Source: Eumeta japonica
Taxonomy: Eukaryota > Arthropoda > Insecta > Lepidoptera > Psychidae
Assembly (NCBI GenBank): GCA_005406025.1
Contig: BGZK01000092.1
Coordinates: forward strand, 186,001 to 250,000
Length of the DNA: 64,000 nt
Reading direction: 5' to 3'
How positions within the stretch are numbered: position 1 is the stretch's first letter; each line of letters begins with the position of its first letter. Positions 1-11,215 of this stretch are shown here, piece after piece. Below the pieces are notes generated by a model. That model was not told where the DNA came from and did not search any database. It saw only the letters and a program-made list of their open reading frames with translations. The position numbers were made by a program, and so were the translations under genes.

Positions 1-1
1 C

Positions 2-229
2 CTACCCGATAAACAAACAAATACAACCGGCATCGTTTACTCGGGAAATCGAGGCCTGTAGTTCCGCTTTGCAGTCGCGACATTTCAGCAACGTCACAGA
101 ATCGACTACGCTCCGCAATAACCCACAGTTTTCGCTTACGTCCGCCGCGCCGGGGCTTCGCGCTGACGATACTTGGAACGCACCCACCTGTAATTTGTCA
201 GTTTCATTTTGTACCCTATTCGTCGTACG
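2..229 (-). CDS. Candidate coding exon, product unknown
   Basis: On the minus strand a pyrimidine-rich stretch ending in CTACTTTCAG is followed directly by an open frame of about 75 codons that ends in TAG at 2-4. The frame has a mixed, non-repetitive composition with several Cys (KCRDCKAEL near the middle, GCICLFIG at the end) and moderate GC at third positions, unlike the AT-rich flank. I do not recognise a domain. An internal GTAAGC at the GCGGAC codons could be an earlier splice donor. The alternative is that this is simply part of the GC-rich islet that runs to about 480. No initiator codon is needed if it is an internal or last exon. Confidence 0.28.
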   Translation of the reverse strand, partial: RTTNRVQNETDKLQVGAFQVSSARSPGAADVSENCGLLRSVVDSVTLLKCRDCKAELQASISRVNDAGCICLFIG

Positions 230-1236
230 CTGAAAGTAGATATTTATTCGCAAATGTCGACGTATTATCGCCTTACGCGTGGCGCAAGCAGATGGCGGTA
301 AAAAGTCGTATAGCGGTCGGTGTGTGGGGCCGACGTGAGCCGACGGTCCGCTAGTTACTCAGGCTTTGTACGATTAGTAGAAGCTTAGTTGAGCGATTAT
401 GTACAGGGGGTCTAGGGGCTGAGCCGACTCTCGCGTGCTTTTACTCCAGTGCCGCGTAACAAACGTGCATTTCTTGCAAAATTAACATATACTTATTCAT
501 TTTATTCTTCTTTCTTAATGAAACCTAGTCTTCGTTGCGCTGAAAATATATTAAATACTAATTTTTATATATATATACAATTCTTCTGTACTTGTGTTTG
601 TATTGAACTCTTCCTGCTAGACGGATAATTATGATTTTTTTGGGCGTTGGAGTAGGTCCCTGGGCGGTTTAAATTTACAATTAGACTCGGCTCGTGGCGC
701 TGCGATCGGCTTCTAGGATTATTTCCGCATATCAGAACATATAACCCCGCGCCGACCCTCATTTTTTTACCTTAGATTCATAAACACACGCCTCTCATAC
801 CCTTTTAAGTAATATAACTCTCACAGCGAGCGTCGCGAAAGAGATGAAAATACACGCTACTCAGTACCTTCCTAAAACGAAGAGAACTCACTTCGGCGCC
901 AGTAGTTTTGGCGCGTACACGTATAGTTTTGGATATACTAAGCTCGGGGTGTTTAAGATACATATGTTTATGATCAGTGTGGTATAACTTTATAAATTGG
1001 ATATTTTTATTATTTGCATTACAAAACGAAATGACGTAAAAGATTTTTTCACAAAAAGTATATATTTATTCTACTGTATTATTCTATTAAGTAATTATTA
1101 ATATGTAACATTATTATCTATTTCCGTTATTATAATTTTGATAAGTACCCAAATTATTTTAGAAGGCAATAATTTTATTTGTAGTTTAGTTATTCTTTAT
1201 TGGTATAGAACTTATTTTGTGTTATTGTTTTCCAGT
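230..1236. other. Intergenic, GC-moderate then AT-rich
   Basis: Positions 230-480 continue a CpG-containing islet; 481-1236 is AT-rich. A 65-codon minus-strand frame at 565-762 has no recognisable product and no splice support. I looked here for the 5' end of the adjacent piggyBac element (a TTAACC-type terminus) and did not find one. Confidence 0.5.
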
Positions 1237-3014
1237 ATGGCTTTTTTAAAAGACTATGAGATTTTTGCACTATTATGTAGAATAGGGGACGAAGAAGTGG
1301 ATCATCCAAATGATTGGGACAGTGAAGTTGAGGATATTTTAGAGACGGATAGTGAGCAACCTACAGATGCTTCAAGCGATTCTGATGACGAACGTCTTCG
1401 GACATCAAATATTTGCCGTGGATATCGTATAAATTCTTCTGACTCATCAAATAATGAGCAACTTACAAAACAAATGACGTCAGACAAACGACAACAGACA
1501 GCTCATATAATTTTTCCATCGACTAATATTTTGAGAGGTAAGAATGGACATAAATTGTCAGCACAACCTTTCGAAGCTCGCAATAGCAGAGCAGTCGAGA
1601 AACATAGTCCACATTATTCAAGGACCCAAGAATGAAGCAAAAAATGCAATAATACCATTGGAACAATTCAAATTGTTTATTTTAGATTCGATAATGAGTA
1701 TCCTTGTATTGAATACAAATATAGATATTTCTACAAAAAGAGTAAAATATGCCGCAAAAACAGCAACCATAAGTGATACTTGTGTTGAAGAAGTATATGC
1801 CTTGATAGAATTGTTATTGTTAGCCGCAAGGAAGAAAAATAACCGCCTAACAATGGTAGAGCTGTTTGATCCAGCTGAAAGTGGGACGAAATATATTTCA
1901 GTAATGTCTAAAGATAGATTCAATTTTTTATTGAATTGTCTTAGAATCGGTGAAAAATCAACTCGCGAAGAACGAAAAGCTACTGATGTGTTTGCGTCTA
2001 TAAGAGAAATACGGGATATGTTTGTTACTTTATGTCGCGACAGTTATAAAACTGGCTGATATGTAACAGTGGATGAACAATTACTTGGATTTCGTGGGCG
2101 TTGTTCCTTCCGTACGTATATACCGTCAAAACCTGACAAATATGATATAAAAAGTGTAGTTCTGTGCGACTCTTGAGTCAAACTACATGATAGATGCAAT
2201 ACCATATATGGGAAAAGGTACAAACACAAATAGAGGACCCTTGGCATATTCCTTTGTGAAGCAACTTACCAAAACTATTCAAGGCAGAAATCGTAATGGA
2301 TATGGACAATTAGTTCACGTCAGAACCATTGGCTAAAGAACTATTGCAGGATCCATACAATTTAACAATTGTAGGTACAATTAGATTTAACAAGCGTGAA
2401 ATCCCTTCACAACTTTTACAGCCAAGAAAACAAAATGTTTTGTTATGACGGAAACTCTACATTTTAGGCCAAAGAAATACAAAAATGTTCTGCTTCTATC
2501 CAAGACTCATAGAGTTGGCACTTTAGCGCCATCCGGTAAACCGAATATTATTTAATTCTATAACTCGACCAAATGTGCTGTTGACGCATTTGATCGAATG
2601 TACCATTATATGTCGTGCAATAGAAAAACCCAACGATGGCTACTTTGCTACTTTTACGGTATGCTGAATATGGCCATGGTCCATACTTTTGTCATTCACG
2701 TTCACAATAATAGCCATAATAAAAAAAAGCCACTGACGAGACGAGCATTTATCAAAGAAGTGTCAGATAAGATGATAGAGCCTTGGTTATGGCGTCGTCG
2801 CGAAACACTAACTTTAAGGCGGTGCCTAAAACGGAACATCGATGCTATTTTAGGCGATACTTTGCCTGAAGTACGAGCCAACTCCGAAAATCAATCTAGG
2901 AAAGTCTATAACTTCTACCATTATAAAAAAAGACGCGTGACCAGATTTATCTGCAGCTCCTACAAACGTCACATGTGTATGGAACATCGTGATAATTTGT
3001 GCCTAGAATACTAA
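1237..3014 (+). pseudogene. piggyBac-like transposase, inactivated
   Basis: This is a relic of a DNA cut-and-paste transposase of the piggyBac family. The span is about 590 codons, near the usual full length. From ATG 1237 there is an acidic N-terminus (DSEVEDILETDSEQ), then a frameshift near 1600 into the next frame (GPKNEAKNAI onward). The core reads TVDEQLLGFRGRC at about 2066-2104 with the first catalytic Asp, MDN followed by TAG where Trp is usual (near 2300) for the second, and AVDAFDR near 2590 for the third. The last segment, 2598-3014, ends in a Cys/His-rich tail (CMEHRDNLCLEY) in which several expected Cys are Tyr. At least three in-frame stops (2057, about 2174, about 2305) and more than one frameshift kill it. 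The catalytic Asp codons survive although the gene is dead, which suggests moderately recent decay. Confidence 0.93.
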
Positions 3015-3140
3015 AATTGATTTTTTATATTGTTTTTGATATTTTATTTCTCAATAAAAGTTCATTCTGCTTAATATTTGTAGTAATTTTTTAACATCTC
3101 CCGTAATCATTAAATTAGGTAACCTTAAAAAAAGGGTTAA
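1237..3140 (+). mobile_element. piggyBac element remnant with possible 3' end
   Basis: Downstream of the broken transposase, 3134-3140 reads GGGTTAA, the form expected at a piggyBac 3' terminus next to its TTAA target duplication. No matching TTAACCC is visible upstream of the gene, so the 5' terminus is lost or diverged. The 3' boundary is therefore an inference from a short motif. Confidence 0.5.
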
Positions 3141-3640
3141 TCAGAGACATACGTTTATGAACAATGAAACTCCAAAGCTAGTTTATGAATTTAAGGTTAA
3201 ATGAATAACCATCCATTAAAAACTATTGAGTATTTCACGAATAATTGATCTGAGAATAGTTCACAGTCATGTTTGTATACCACAGGGAGTACTCAGTACT
3301 GATGTTGAATATTGAGGTATTTGACGTACGCATCCACAAATGAACAAGTACTTGTTTCGTAGTTTGACAGTGTTTAGCATTTCAATTTCTGCCCGCTGTG
3401 CTGCGGTAGATATAAAATAGCATATTTCCTAACGACCGTCGAGAATTGCACTCATTTCAAAATTTAGCTTTGGGCAACGACAACGACAACTCACACCATA
3501 ACGAAACGGAAACATTGAAATGTCAAACTCGATATCGAGTGCCACTTAGTAAGCAGTTTATCAAAAATAAAAACGATAGCAGGCCAGCCGACGTGCGGGA
3601 GGACGACGCCCGTGGGGCCCGTTAGTCTTTTGTACAGTCC
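3141..3640. other. Intergenic with a TATA-like site and small GC patch
   Basis: No gene seen. TATAAAAT lies at about 3411 next to a GC-rich stretch (CTGTGCTGCGG), a possible core promoter on the plus strand without other support. A short GC-rich patch occurs at 3585-3630. Confidence 0.3.
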
Positions 3641-3651
3641 CATAACATGTG

Positions 3652-3713
3652 ATCTAACAATTGTTTACTTTATAAACTTGTTTACTCATAAACAATCTAA
3701 CAATTGTTTACTT
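3652..3713 (+). promoter_or_regulatory. Cluster of forkhead-type motifs in a 43-bp direct repeat
   Basis: The 19-mer ATCTAACAATTGTTTACTT occurs twice, at 3652 and 3695. TGTTTAC, the core bound by forkhead factors, occurs three times within about 45 bp, and ATAAAC sites on the other strand add more. This could be a homotypic binding-site cluster or only a local tandem duplication of AT-rich sequence. Confidence 0.3.
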
Positions 3714-3979
3714 ATTACAGAAAAAAAAATCGTCATCAAAAGTATACTTTACATCACGACATGTATACCTGAAGAAAGTAATAGAAAGTAAGGAATATCC
3801 GATTTATGCATTAGTTGTAAAAAATCATGCAGATAAAAGGCGCCTAATGTTTTTAGCGATCGTAATCTCGTTTCTGATACCCAAAGGCCTCGAATTTATC
3901 GAAACGATCCGACAGAAATATTTACTAGATGCAAATTCATATTTATACGTGTTTTCGTCTTCATGCTTTCATTGTAGAA

Positions 3980-4300
3980 CTAGTTTTCGCCCGCGGCTCT
4001 GCTCACGTGGACATAGAATGTTTTTCTTTTATGTTTTACATTGACCAGTCATTATTCCAATCCCGATTTCGACCGTGATCCTGTCTCCGACCAAACCGTC
4101 GCAGAGGAATGTCTTACGCTGAAAATATAATACTGGCGCCAAATAATTTTGTAAGCAAACAAACTCGCTCCTGCTCTTGATGGCAATTACGGTGCTCGTA
4201 ATTCCATTATTGGTGCAGGAATCGATTTGCCGTTGGTGGGTTGAGAATCGATAGCGTTGGTCTTGATCGTCCCTTGGACGCCGTTATTCCCATTGACCAA
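3980..4300 (+). repeat. Interspersed repeat, GCGGCTC...CACGTGG head with degenerate tail
   Basis: A head motif (CGCCCGCGGCTCTGCTCACG) resembles heads at 27.86, 37.59 and 50.17 kb. As at 50.2 kb it is followed by a pyrimidine-rich series of short degenerate TCCCGAT/TCTCCGA units. I remember this head as widespread in lepidopteran genomes. The class (LINE tail, SINE or Helitron) cannot be settled from the window. Confidence 0.5.
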
Positions 4301-5200
4301 TAGCAATTGAAGCCGTGGGAAAAAGCTAGTGTATGCTAAAACGGAGCCGTGGAATGTATTTCCATGTAATAAAAAAAAAGGAAATCGTTCTATTGGTTTT
4401 CAACTTATAAGCGAATAAACAAACAGAAAAATGTCGTTTTTTATAAAACATAAAAATATAAAAACTAATGTATTAGTCAGTACAGTATGATAGTGCTTAA
4501 GTATTATAAAAAATGCTTCAACTTACTTACTGGCCGACACGGCAACAGCCAAGTTACAAAAAAATATACATGTCGACTTGAAAATTATCTCCTTTTGAGA
4601 AACAATTTAAAAACTAAGTTACTGTTAGGTAATATATTATATTGATGGAAAAATTGAGTTCAAAGGAAATAAAAATACAGTTATATTTAATCTCATAAAG
4701 ATTTCTATTGTGTTTAGTGGAGATTTTTATCGTGAAATTTCAATTTTCTGTTGCGAGTTGGTCTTAATGGATAGTCATATAGTGTCACAGACTTCTCTTT
4801 AGACCTATTTGAGGAGAATAATTGCTCTATAAATCACTTCTGATTAACTTAAACGATACAAGTAAACGGCACTAGGAAAGCTCTCGAGAGAAATGTTTTT
4901 TCCGACTGGATTTGCAAACATCACCGCAGCTCAGCCAATTATCACAAAATGCCTATAGATTATCCTCATGAATCATTCTAACTGTTGGTAGAAACCACAT
5001 CAAAATCGCTGCAGTAGTTTCTAGAGATTAGCCTTCATATACACAGAAACGAACAGATTTCAATTTGTAATATGTAAAAATATATTCTCATTCTGAGACC
5101 GATGCCATTTGCAGTAGAGACAGCCAACTAAACGCAACATGCCTCTATCCAACAAATATCAACTTACACGTCGGCACAGACTTTGTTAGCTCGTACGTTC
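4301..5200. other. AT-rich intergenic, no gene seen
   Basis: Nothing supportable. A minus-strand CA|GTAAGTAAG donor-like site lies near 4526 after a short hydrophobic frame (CIFFCNLAVAVSA) that resembles a signal peptide, but no start codon is in frame, so I do not call an exon. Confidence 0.4.
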
Positions 5201-5500
5201 ATGAAATTACAAAATGACCGACATGAACTCGGCCGTCTTGTTATTGACCGGTCGCACTCGGTACTTAGCCCCGATGCCGACATTAATTGATAAAATCGTA
5301 CCTCATACGCGATCGCTACAAATGCGGGCGGACTCGATGATATGACGCCAGCGGCCTGCGCCTACAGCGCCGCCGAGTACAGAAGCGAGCCGAAATGGCA
5401 TTTTCGCGTCGCCTCTAATTCGGCGGACGAAATTGCAGCGAAGCCGCCGCGGCGGGGCCGAGGCGGCCGCCGCTCTGTATTTACCGAATGAATGGATCTA
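5200..5500. other. GC-rich CpG islet
   Basis: A sharply GC-rich segment (peak 5340-5480) in AT-rich surroundings, with many CpG. A 49-codon frame from ATG 5342 exists, but all frames are fairly open because the sequence is stop-poor, so I do not call it coding. It is a candidate conserved regulatory element. Confidence 0.4.
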
Positions 5501-7400
5501 AAGAATAATTACGTTTCCCGTCCATCAAACACAAAAAATTGCGCCATCATCTCGTGGATGTTATATTTTGTACATTTTTCGCTTTTCTCTAGAGATCCTT
5601 CGGATTCCCCTACTAAATATTAAAGTTTGTTCTTTTAATTTATTAATATTCTTTATTCTAGTAAATTATAGAAATTAAATAAACGATGAATATGAGAACA
5701 GCCCTCCGAAAATGAATAACAGACTAAAACCATAACTGATTAAAACAAATAGTGAACAAGATTAGTCAGATCTTCTCTAACATTTTAATTTATGGCAAAA
5801 TACTTACAACTATAAAATACAATGATACCCACAAATTTTGGAAATACAATCTGCAAATATAAAAACATGGAAATTGCGCAAGAAGTTGAATTGTATAAAG
5901 ACAACCGCTAAATGAAGTGATCACGACAATTTAAAAGATTATGCGAGTCAGTAAATGTTTAAAAAGTTGCATATTCATCTTCATTTTTGTTTAAATTTAC
6001 TTTTTATGCTAATATCATAACCCTAATTGTAATAGAAAGCGATATATGATGTCCTAAGTGGAATTTAGACATCAAAAATTAAACAGGAACAAGGACGATG
6101 CGGAATCAGCCTGCGGCTCAGAAAATACATAATAGGAAATAAGTGGGAATTATTATGCTCATGGAAATTAGGGAACAGACTCGCCAACAGAAGAAGCAGG
6201 TTTTCTAAGCGGAAGAACAGGTTCGAAACAGAAATAGCAACAAGACGAGCAGGCTTGTCGATCGCAAGAGCAGACAAAAGAACAGGTCCATCGATAGAAG
6301 GACCAAACTCGGGAATTTATCCAGGGTTCGGCCTAAATGAGAAGTAAAGTTGACTCTCAAAAAACGCATACCGAGGGGGAACAAAAAATTAATATCAGCC
6401 CAGACCAGCTTGTCAAACACAATATCAAACTATTAAGTCGTGTCAAACAGTGTGAGCATTCCGGAGACGGTATACCAGCTGAAACGTAAGGTTACAAACG
6501 GACGCAAACAGCGGCCGTGGCCGCCCAGTGTTAGGTATTCGAATTTGAAGTTAAAAGTTCCATCACGGAGAGAAGGTTTGATGGAATCTGGTCGTGGTTG
6601 GTATACAATTTTTCAATCAATTATAAGCCCGATTCGATTCGCCAACGTATTTTGACTGTTTAGCTTTTAACTTTAACAGTTAATTATTTCAACTGAGAGT
6701 TTAAAACACACCGCTGATAAGATAAGAAAACCACCTTAAAAACGCGCTCCTCTAGGAGCAGACTCAATGGATTGTCACGCGCGCGTTATGTTATACGATT
6801 TCGTTGAAATAGATCATTTATTACTACCTGAGATTACTTGTGTTCTGTCGTGACGGATAAGCAAACAAAGTACAATAATCGGTAGTGCATAGTATTCATT
6901 TGATTGAGCAATAATAAAAATCGTTCTTTAAATTTGCCAATTATACTGCCTACTCACTTACATAATGTGAAGACCAAAAAATAAACAAATACTTATATAC
7001 TTAATTAACCTGTAATTGCACGTATCAATGAGATTCCTCTTTCACCAAAATTCTTAAAACAAAAAAAAATGATATCATTTGCGTAAATATAGAATATATA
7101 ATCTACACCACCAGAAATATTAAAAGAAATTCCACAATTTTTGAAAATTTTGTAAGAAGAATGTTTGTTTATCACCCGTTTTCATAATTAATAGATTACT
7201 GACATGTAGATTTTCCATATTAATAATCAACATAGGGAGCCCTAGAAGCATTGTTTTATGTTAAACTTATGCAGTTTTTACATACATATAAACATCGCTT
7301 ATAGCTATTTAAAATTTTTCTTAAACAGTTTCTACCTTTGTTGGTTGAAAAACATTAAGATTATATCATTTATCAAATATAGTGAAGTACATACATTATA
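5501..7400. other. Intergenic; purine-rich stretch at 6075-6320
   Basis: No gene seen. 6075-6320 is purine-biased with recurring short units such as GAACAGG and AGCAGAC, like the degenerate arrays at 24.4 and 16.3 kb. The rest is AT-rich and featureless. Confidence 0.4.
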
Positions 7401-7416
7401 TTTAATAAACACTACG

Positions 7417-7430
7417 GAACCACGTGGTTC
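7417..7430. promoter_or_regulatory. 14-bp perfect palindrome with E-box
   Basis: GAACCACGTGGTTC is its own reverse complement and contains CACGTG, the site of Myc/Max- and CLOCK-type bHLH dimers. It sits about 60 bp before a GC islet. A related CCACGTGGTTCT occurs at 30.35 kb. Confidence 0.3.
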
Positions 7431-7479
7431 TAACATTTTCACACTCCTGACCATCTCTGTCACTCGGCGTGAACTCATT

Positions 7480-7740
7480 AGAGTGCATTCAGAGCGCGGA
7501 CGATTTTCCATTTTTTTTCACGACGCCAAAGACAGTCGCCACTCGGCGTCGTGGGCCCGCGGAACCAAAGAGGGTTTCCTCGGGCGTCGCCGGCGGGTCG
7601 GGGCGGGGGGAGGCCGTTACGGAGCCCTCGGGTGGTTAATTAGCGCGCCGGCGCTCGTTACGGGGCGCCCGCGGATCACCGGGCGCCGCGCGGGCGACCG
7701 CTTCTTTGTTATACCGGCGATATTAAGATGTAACGACCCC
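7480..7740. other. GC-rich CpG islet
   Basis: CpG-dense segment with the core GGTTAATTAGCGCGCCGGCG near 7634, combining a homeodomain-type TTAATTA with GC-rich palindromic sequence. The 161-codon plus frame through it has no recognisable protein and is explained by few stops in GC-rich DNA. Candidate regulatory element. From 7741 to 8384 I see nothing supportable. Confidence 0.4.
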
Positions 7741-8384
7741 TAATATAATATTAATCGGAGACGCCATAGACGGAATATTGTAGCAGCGGCCGGAGAGTGC
7801 TAACCGCTGAGGCGAGAGACAAGTGGGCGGGCGCTAAGCAACAATTATATGTCTTTTTCAGGACTTGTATAAAATGGGCTCTAGCTCCTCTCATTTGTAT
7901 ATATACGTTTTTGAATTCATTCTTTGTGTACTGGTTATTCGGAAAATTGCTTCTCACCAAAAATAATACTTTTCAATAAATAAATGATAGTAATGACTAT
8001 TACATTGACTTTTTAATAAAACCTAGCTAACATTTGACCTTCCAGACCAGCCTCAGAACGTCTCGTATTGTTCTGAACAATAAAGTTTCCTGTGCTTGAA
8101 AAAATTGTCACTCCCATTTTTGAGCTCAAACTTAACAACGTTCTCTTTCAAATACATAGGGATGTAAAGACAGGACAAGTGCGAATAGGACTCACTTCCT
8201 AAATGTTCCGCAAACACCTAATTATGATGTAGACATTCATCCATCAAGAGTCCCATTGATTTTTATTTGCTTTCGATATCGACAATGGTGAGATATTAAT
8301 TTCAGAAATTCCAAAATCATCCATACGTCCATACTCAAATTGCACTTATAAATTTGAGATCATAAAACATCATTTTTATTGCAC

Positions 8385-8520
8385 ACCTTTGCCCGCGTGT
8401 GTTCGTGTACAGGTGCGAGTGCGAGTGCGTGTGCATGCACGTGCACAAATCCGTGTGTGTGTATGTATATATTTGCATATATGCAAACACGCATCATGTA
8501 AACACGCACACTCGAGCACT
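8385..8520. repeat. GT-rich degenerate repeat with palindromes
   Basis: A purine/pyrimidine-alternating stretch (GTGCGAGTGC, GTGTGTGTGT) that contains GTGCATGCAC at 8431 and a 16-bp perfect palindrome, TTTGCATATATGCAAA, at 8472-8487. It is explained mostly as a decayed (GT)n tract. Confidence 0.6.
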
Positions 8521-8609
8521 TTATATTTTCATTATGGTAGGGAAAAAAATTTTTTCGTATTATATATACAAACTTAAGATAATTTACATGTTATTTTATT
8601 TTCATTTAA

Positions 8610-9497
8610 TCATAAACTATGTGCGCCATTCTGTTCAACAGCTCGTCCGTCCGTGGGTAAGGACGTGGTTCCATTGCTCTCGAAATTCTGAAACTTCTTA
8701 TCAAAAAACTGCGACAAGCTATTTTGAGTGTCCTTTCTCCATGCTAATCTGACGTTCCCTAAAATATTCTGGAGAGACAAAAACAAGAAACGGAAATTTG
8801 AGGGTGCGAGGTCAGAGATGTGTGGAGATGCATTAACACTTCCCAACCAAACTCTCAATATTTGCTGAGTGGCTAAAAATGTGTGTGATATGACTTTATC
8901 ATGATAAAAAACTACACTCTTTCTATTGATCAATTCCGACGGTTTTTTTTTCTCTACATCTTGCTTGAATCTCATCAGCTGTTGGCAGTAGAAATCCTAA
9001 TTGATGGTTCTGCCCGGCGGTAAAAGCTCATAATGAATAAAGCTTTTCCAATGCCACCATACACATGGCATCAACTTATTGCCAGTTAATCCGGATTGCG
9101 CTGTAGTCTGTGGAGCGTGCTCACCCTTTGACCACGATCTTTCGGACACGTTCTTGTCGTAGGTCATTCTTTTTCATCACTAGTGATCAATCATTACAAA
9201 AAGGTTCGGTGTCATTATATTTTTATACACAATAACAAATGAGTACACGATTCATGAAATTTCTTTCAATGAGCTCTTGTGGAACCCAAGTATAGAGTTT
9301 TTTTTTATACCCATCTTTTTTTCAAATGGGTCGAAACTGTTTTGTGGTCAATCCCCAGCTCTTCAGCTCGTAGTAGAACAAATATGCCGATGTTGCTCTA
9401 ACTTTTTCCAAAAAGCGTCGATTTATCTGTAACAGGTCGACCAGAGTGAGATTCATCTTCTATATCATAATTACCGGACTGAAAACGAATTTCTACG
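8610..9497 (-). pseudogene. mariner-like transposase, inactivated and 5' truncated
   Basis: Relic of a Tc1/mariner-superfamily transposase on the minus strand. In order: RFQSGNYDIEDESHSGRPVT (about 9492-9432), KLYTWVPQEL near 9300, SDEK near 9180 (first catalytic Asp), NVSERSWSKGEHAPQ near 9130, CVWWHWKSFIHYELLPPGRT near 9060-9010, YCQQLMRFKQDVEKK near 8985-8945, a HDK segment for the second Asp, and SDLAPSNF near 8800 where the third Asp of the D34D triad is replaced by Asn. Frameshifts and stops separate the pieces; the longest uninterrupted part is 121 codons at 8610-8975. The N-terminal helix-turn-helix region is missing and I found no terminal inverted repeats. Confidence 0.92.
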
Positions 9498-9499
9498 TA

Positions 9500-9760
9500 G
9501 GTTCACTCATTTTGGTGGGCAAAATAAATGGAAAAATAACGGGACACCGCTTTTACTTTTTATTTTTCTTTTTTAAATATGTCATCTATTTAACGAACTC
9601 AAAACTAGTCTCATACAAACGGCACAACCGAAGAGATTTTCTGCAACATTTAACTTCTAAAATACTAGATACTTATATATAATACCAACGTAATAAGATT
9701 GAAATCTAGACATCTACAGAAAACTAAGAATTTCATCAAGTTAGAATCGGGATTAAGTAT
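9500..9760. other. AT-rich, no gene seen
   Basis: May include the decayed 5' end of the mariner element. A 78-codon plus frame here overlaps the antisense of mariner and is not supported. Confidence 0.4.
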
Positions 9761-9769
9761 GGATCTCCC

Positions 9770-9990
9770 ACCCAAGATAAGATTTCGTAATGGCTCGAGC
9801 ACTGTGTAGTGTTAGGATGGCTAAAAATGATACGTCGTTAGCGGTACACCACTCAATTAAAGGTAAAAGGTTAAAGGGCCTCGAGGACTATGTGGCGTTA
9901 GGGTGGATAAAAATGACATGCAGTTAGTTAGTTTCTCCTCAAGACTTATTCTACAAGAGTCTCCCCCTCTATCGGACCTCCAGGGCATCG
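9770..9990 (+). repeat. Local duplication, probable interspersed repeat
   Basis: Two related blocks, GTGTAGTGTTAGGATGGCTA near 9803 and a diverged copy (ATGTGGCGTTAGGGTGGATA) near 9890, lie about 90 bp apart, each followed by AAAATGA. The composition suggests a decayed repeat family. Class unknown. Confidence 0.35.
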
Positions 9991-10319
9991 GCCGTTATGA
10001 AGTCCATTACTAGTCGGCATAAAATGGATAAAAATAATAATGAAACTTAAAAATTGAATGAAAAAAATTAAGTAACAAAAGAAAAACTAAGAACGTGATA
10101 ATAAAATAACTAAAAAATCAATTAAACGGTTCTATAGAAAAGAATTACAATAATGATGTAGATAATGTACTAAAAGTTAAAAATCGTAAAGTCGTGGGCA
10201 ATGAGCCTATAGTTTATGTCTTTATGAGTTATAACCTGTATATTATTCTGATCTTTAACATATATTGTCATAAAATTTCAACTAATTCTATTCAGTCATT
10301 ATAGCGTGATTGAACAACA

Positions 10320-10620
10320 AACATTTCAAAGTAGGTGGTCACCGGCGACCATGGACACTCGCACCCCAAAGGATTTGTTGTATTCTACAGGAACTTTTTT
10401 GAAGAAATACAATATTTGATGGAGGGAGAGTGGGCCACCGTAAACCTCTATCACTGGATGAAAAGCACAGCGGAAACTACTACTTCAGTCTGTACTTTGT
10501 GAGCGCGTACTCACCGGTAAGCCGACACATTTCCGTGCTACATCCAAGATTGGCTAGAGCACGGCGCTACCGCAGTAAAATAGAGTATGGAATACAAAAA
10601 GAAGTTTTCTTCTGATTTTT
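10320..10620 (+). repeat. Probable interspersed repeat
   Basis: A segment of mid GC content (GGTGGTCACCGGCGACCATGG onset) with a 61-codon frame at 10430-10615 that has no recognisable product. I have a weak memory of similar blocks in lepidopteran repeats; no second copy is in the window. 10000-10320 and 10620-11020 hold nothing I can support. Confidence 0.3.
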
Positions 10621-11027
10621 AGTTCCAGAGATTAACACGTTCAGACAAAAAACAAATAATTTCTTCAGCTGTATTGTATTAGCATAAATAAACATTTTCA
10701 TATTTTTGTTATTTAAAAAATATATTTACAAAAAAAATGTGAACCGTCACGGGACGCCTGGCAGATGTGAAACATCGACTTTGTACAAGTGATATGCATT
10801 AAAGACAAGATTACGACAAGAACTAAATACAGCATTATGGAAAAATTAAATATGACGAATTTTTTACAGAAAATGATGACTATTTACTTAATAAACATTT
10901 ATTTTCATTAAATACAAAAATTCAATATTAATTTCAAGTTGCCACAACTTAATTCATTTCATCTGTGACTTCAAATACCGTAGAAAACAGCACCATCGAA
11001 TCGAGTGAGAGTCGCACAGTCGCTTGC

Positions 11028-11067
11028 GCATGGCGACGCGTCTCCACATTACACATTACTACATTTT

Positions 11068-11101
<34 letters not shown>

Positions 11102-11215
11102 TTGTATAGCGTGGCGACCCGTCACCACACAGTGCACTCTACTATAAATAGACTGTATATATACTCTAGTATAGCGTGACGACCCGTCGCCACGGCAAGC
11201 GTCGCCACGCCAACA
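11028..11215. repeat. Three interrupted palindromes around a (TA)n tract
   Basis: GCATGGCGACGCGTCTCCAC (11028-11047), GCGTGGCGACCCGTCACCAC (11109-11128) and GCGTGACGACCCGTCGCCAC (11174-11193) are variants of one 20-bp interrupted palindrome. The last two share a TATA upstream flank. A (TA)n microsatellite of about 29 bp lies between the first and second (11071-11099), and TATAAATA occurs at 11143. Confidence 0.6.

Noticed and set aside
565..762. Similarity of VGAGLYVL in a minus ORF to the same word in the 61-kb LINE
   Set aside because: Only the short word matches; the residues that follow do not fit the LINE C-terminal domain.
7258..7743. 161-codon plus-strand ORF
   Set aside because: AT-rich first half without coding character and a stop-poor GC islet in the second half; no homologous features.
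8399..8752. 117-codon plus-strand ORF
   Set aside because: It runs through a GT-rich low-complexity tract and then antisense to the mariner relic.
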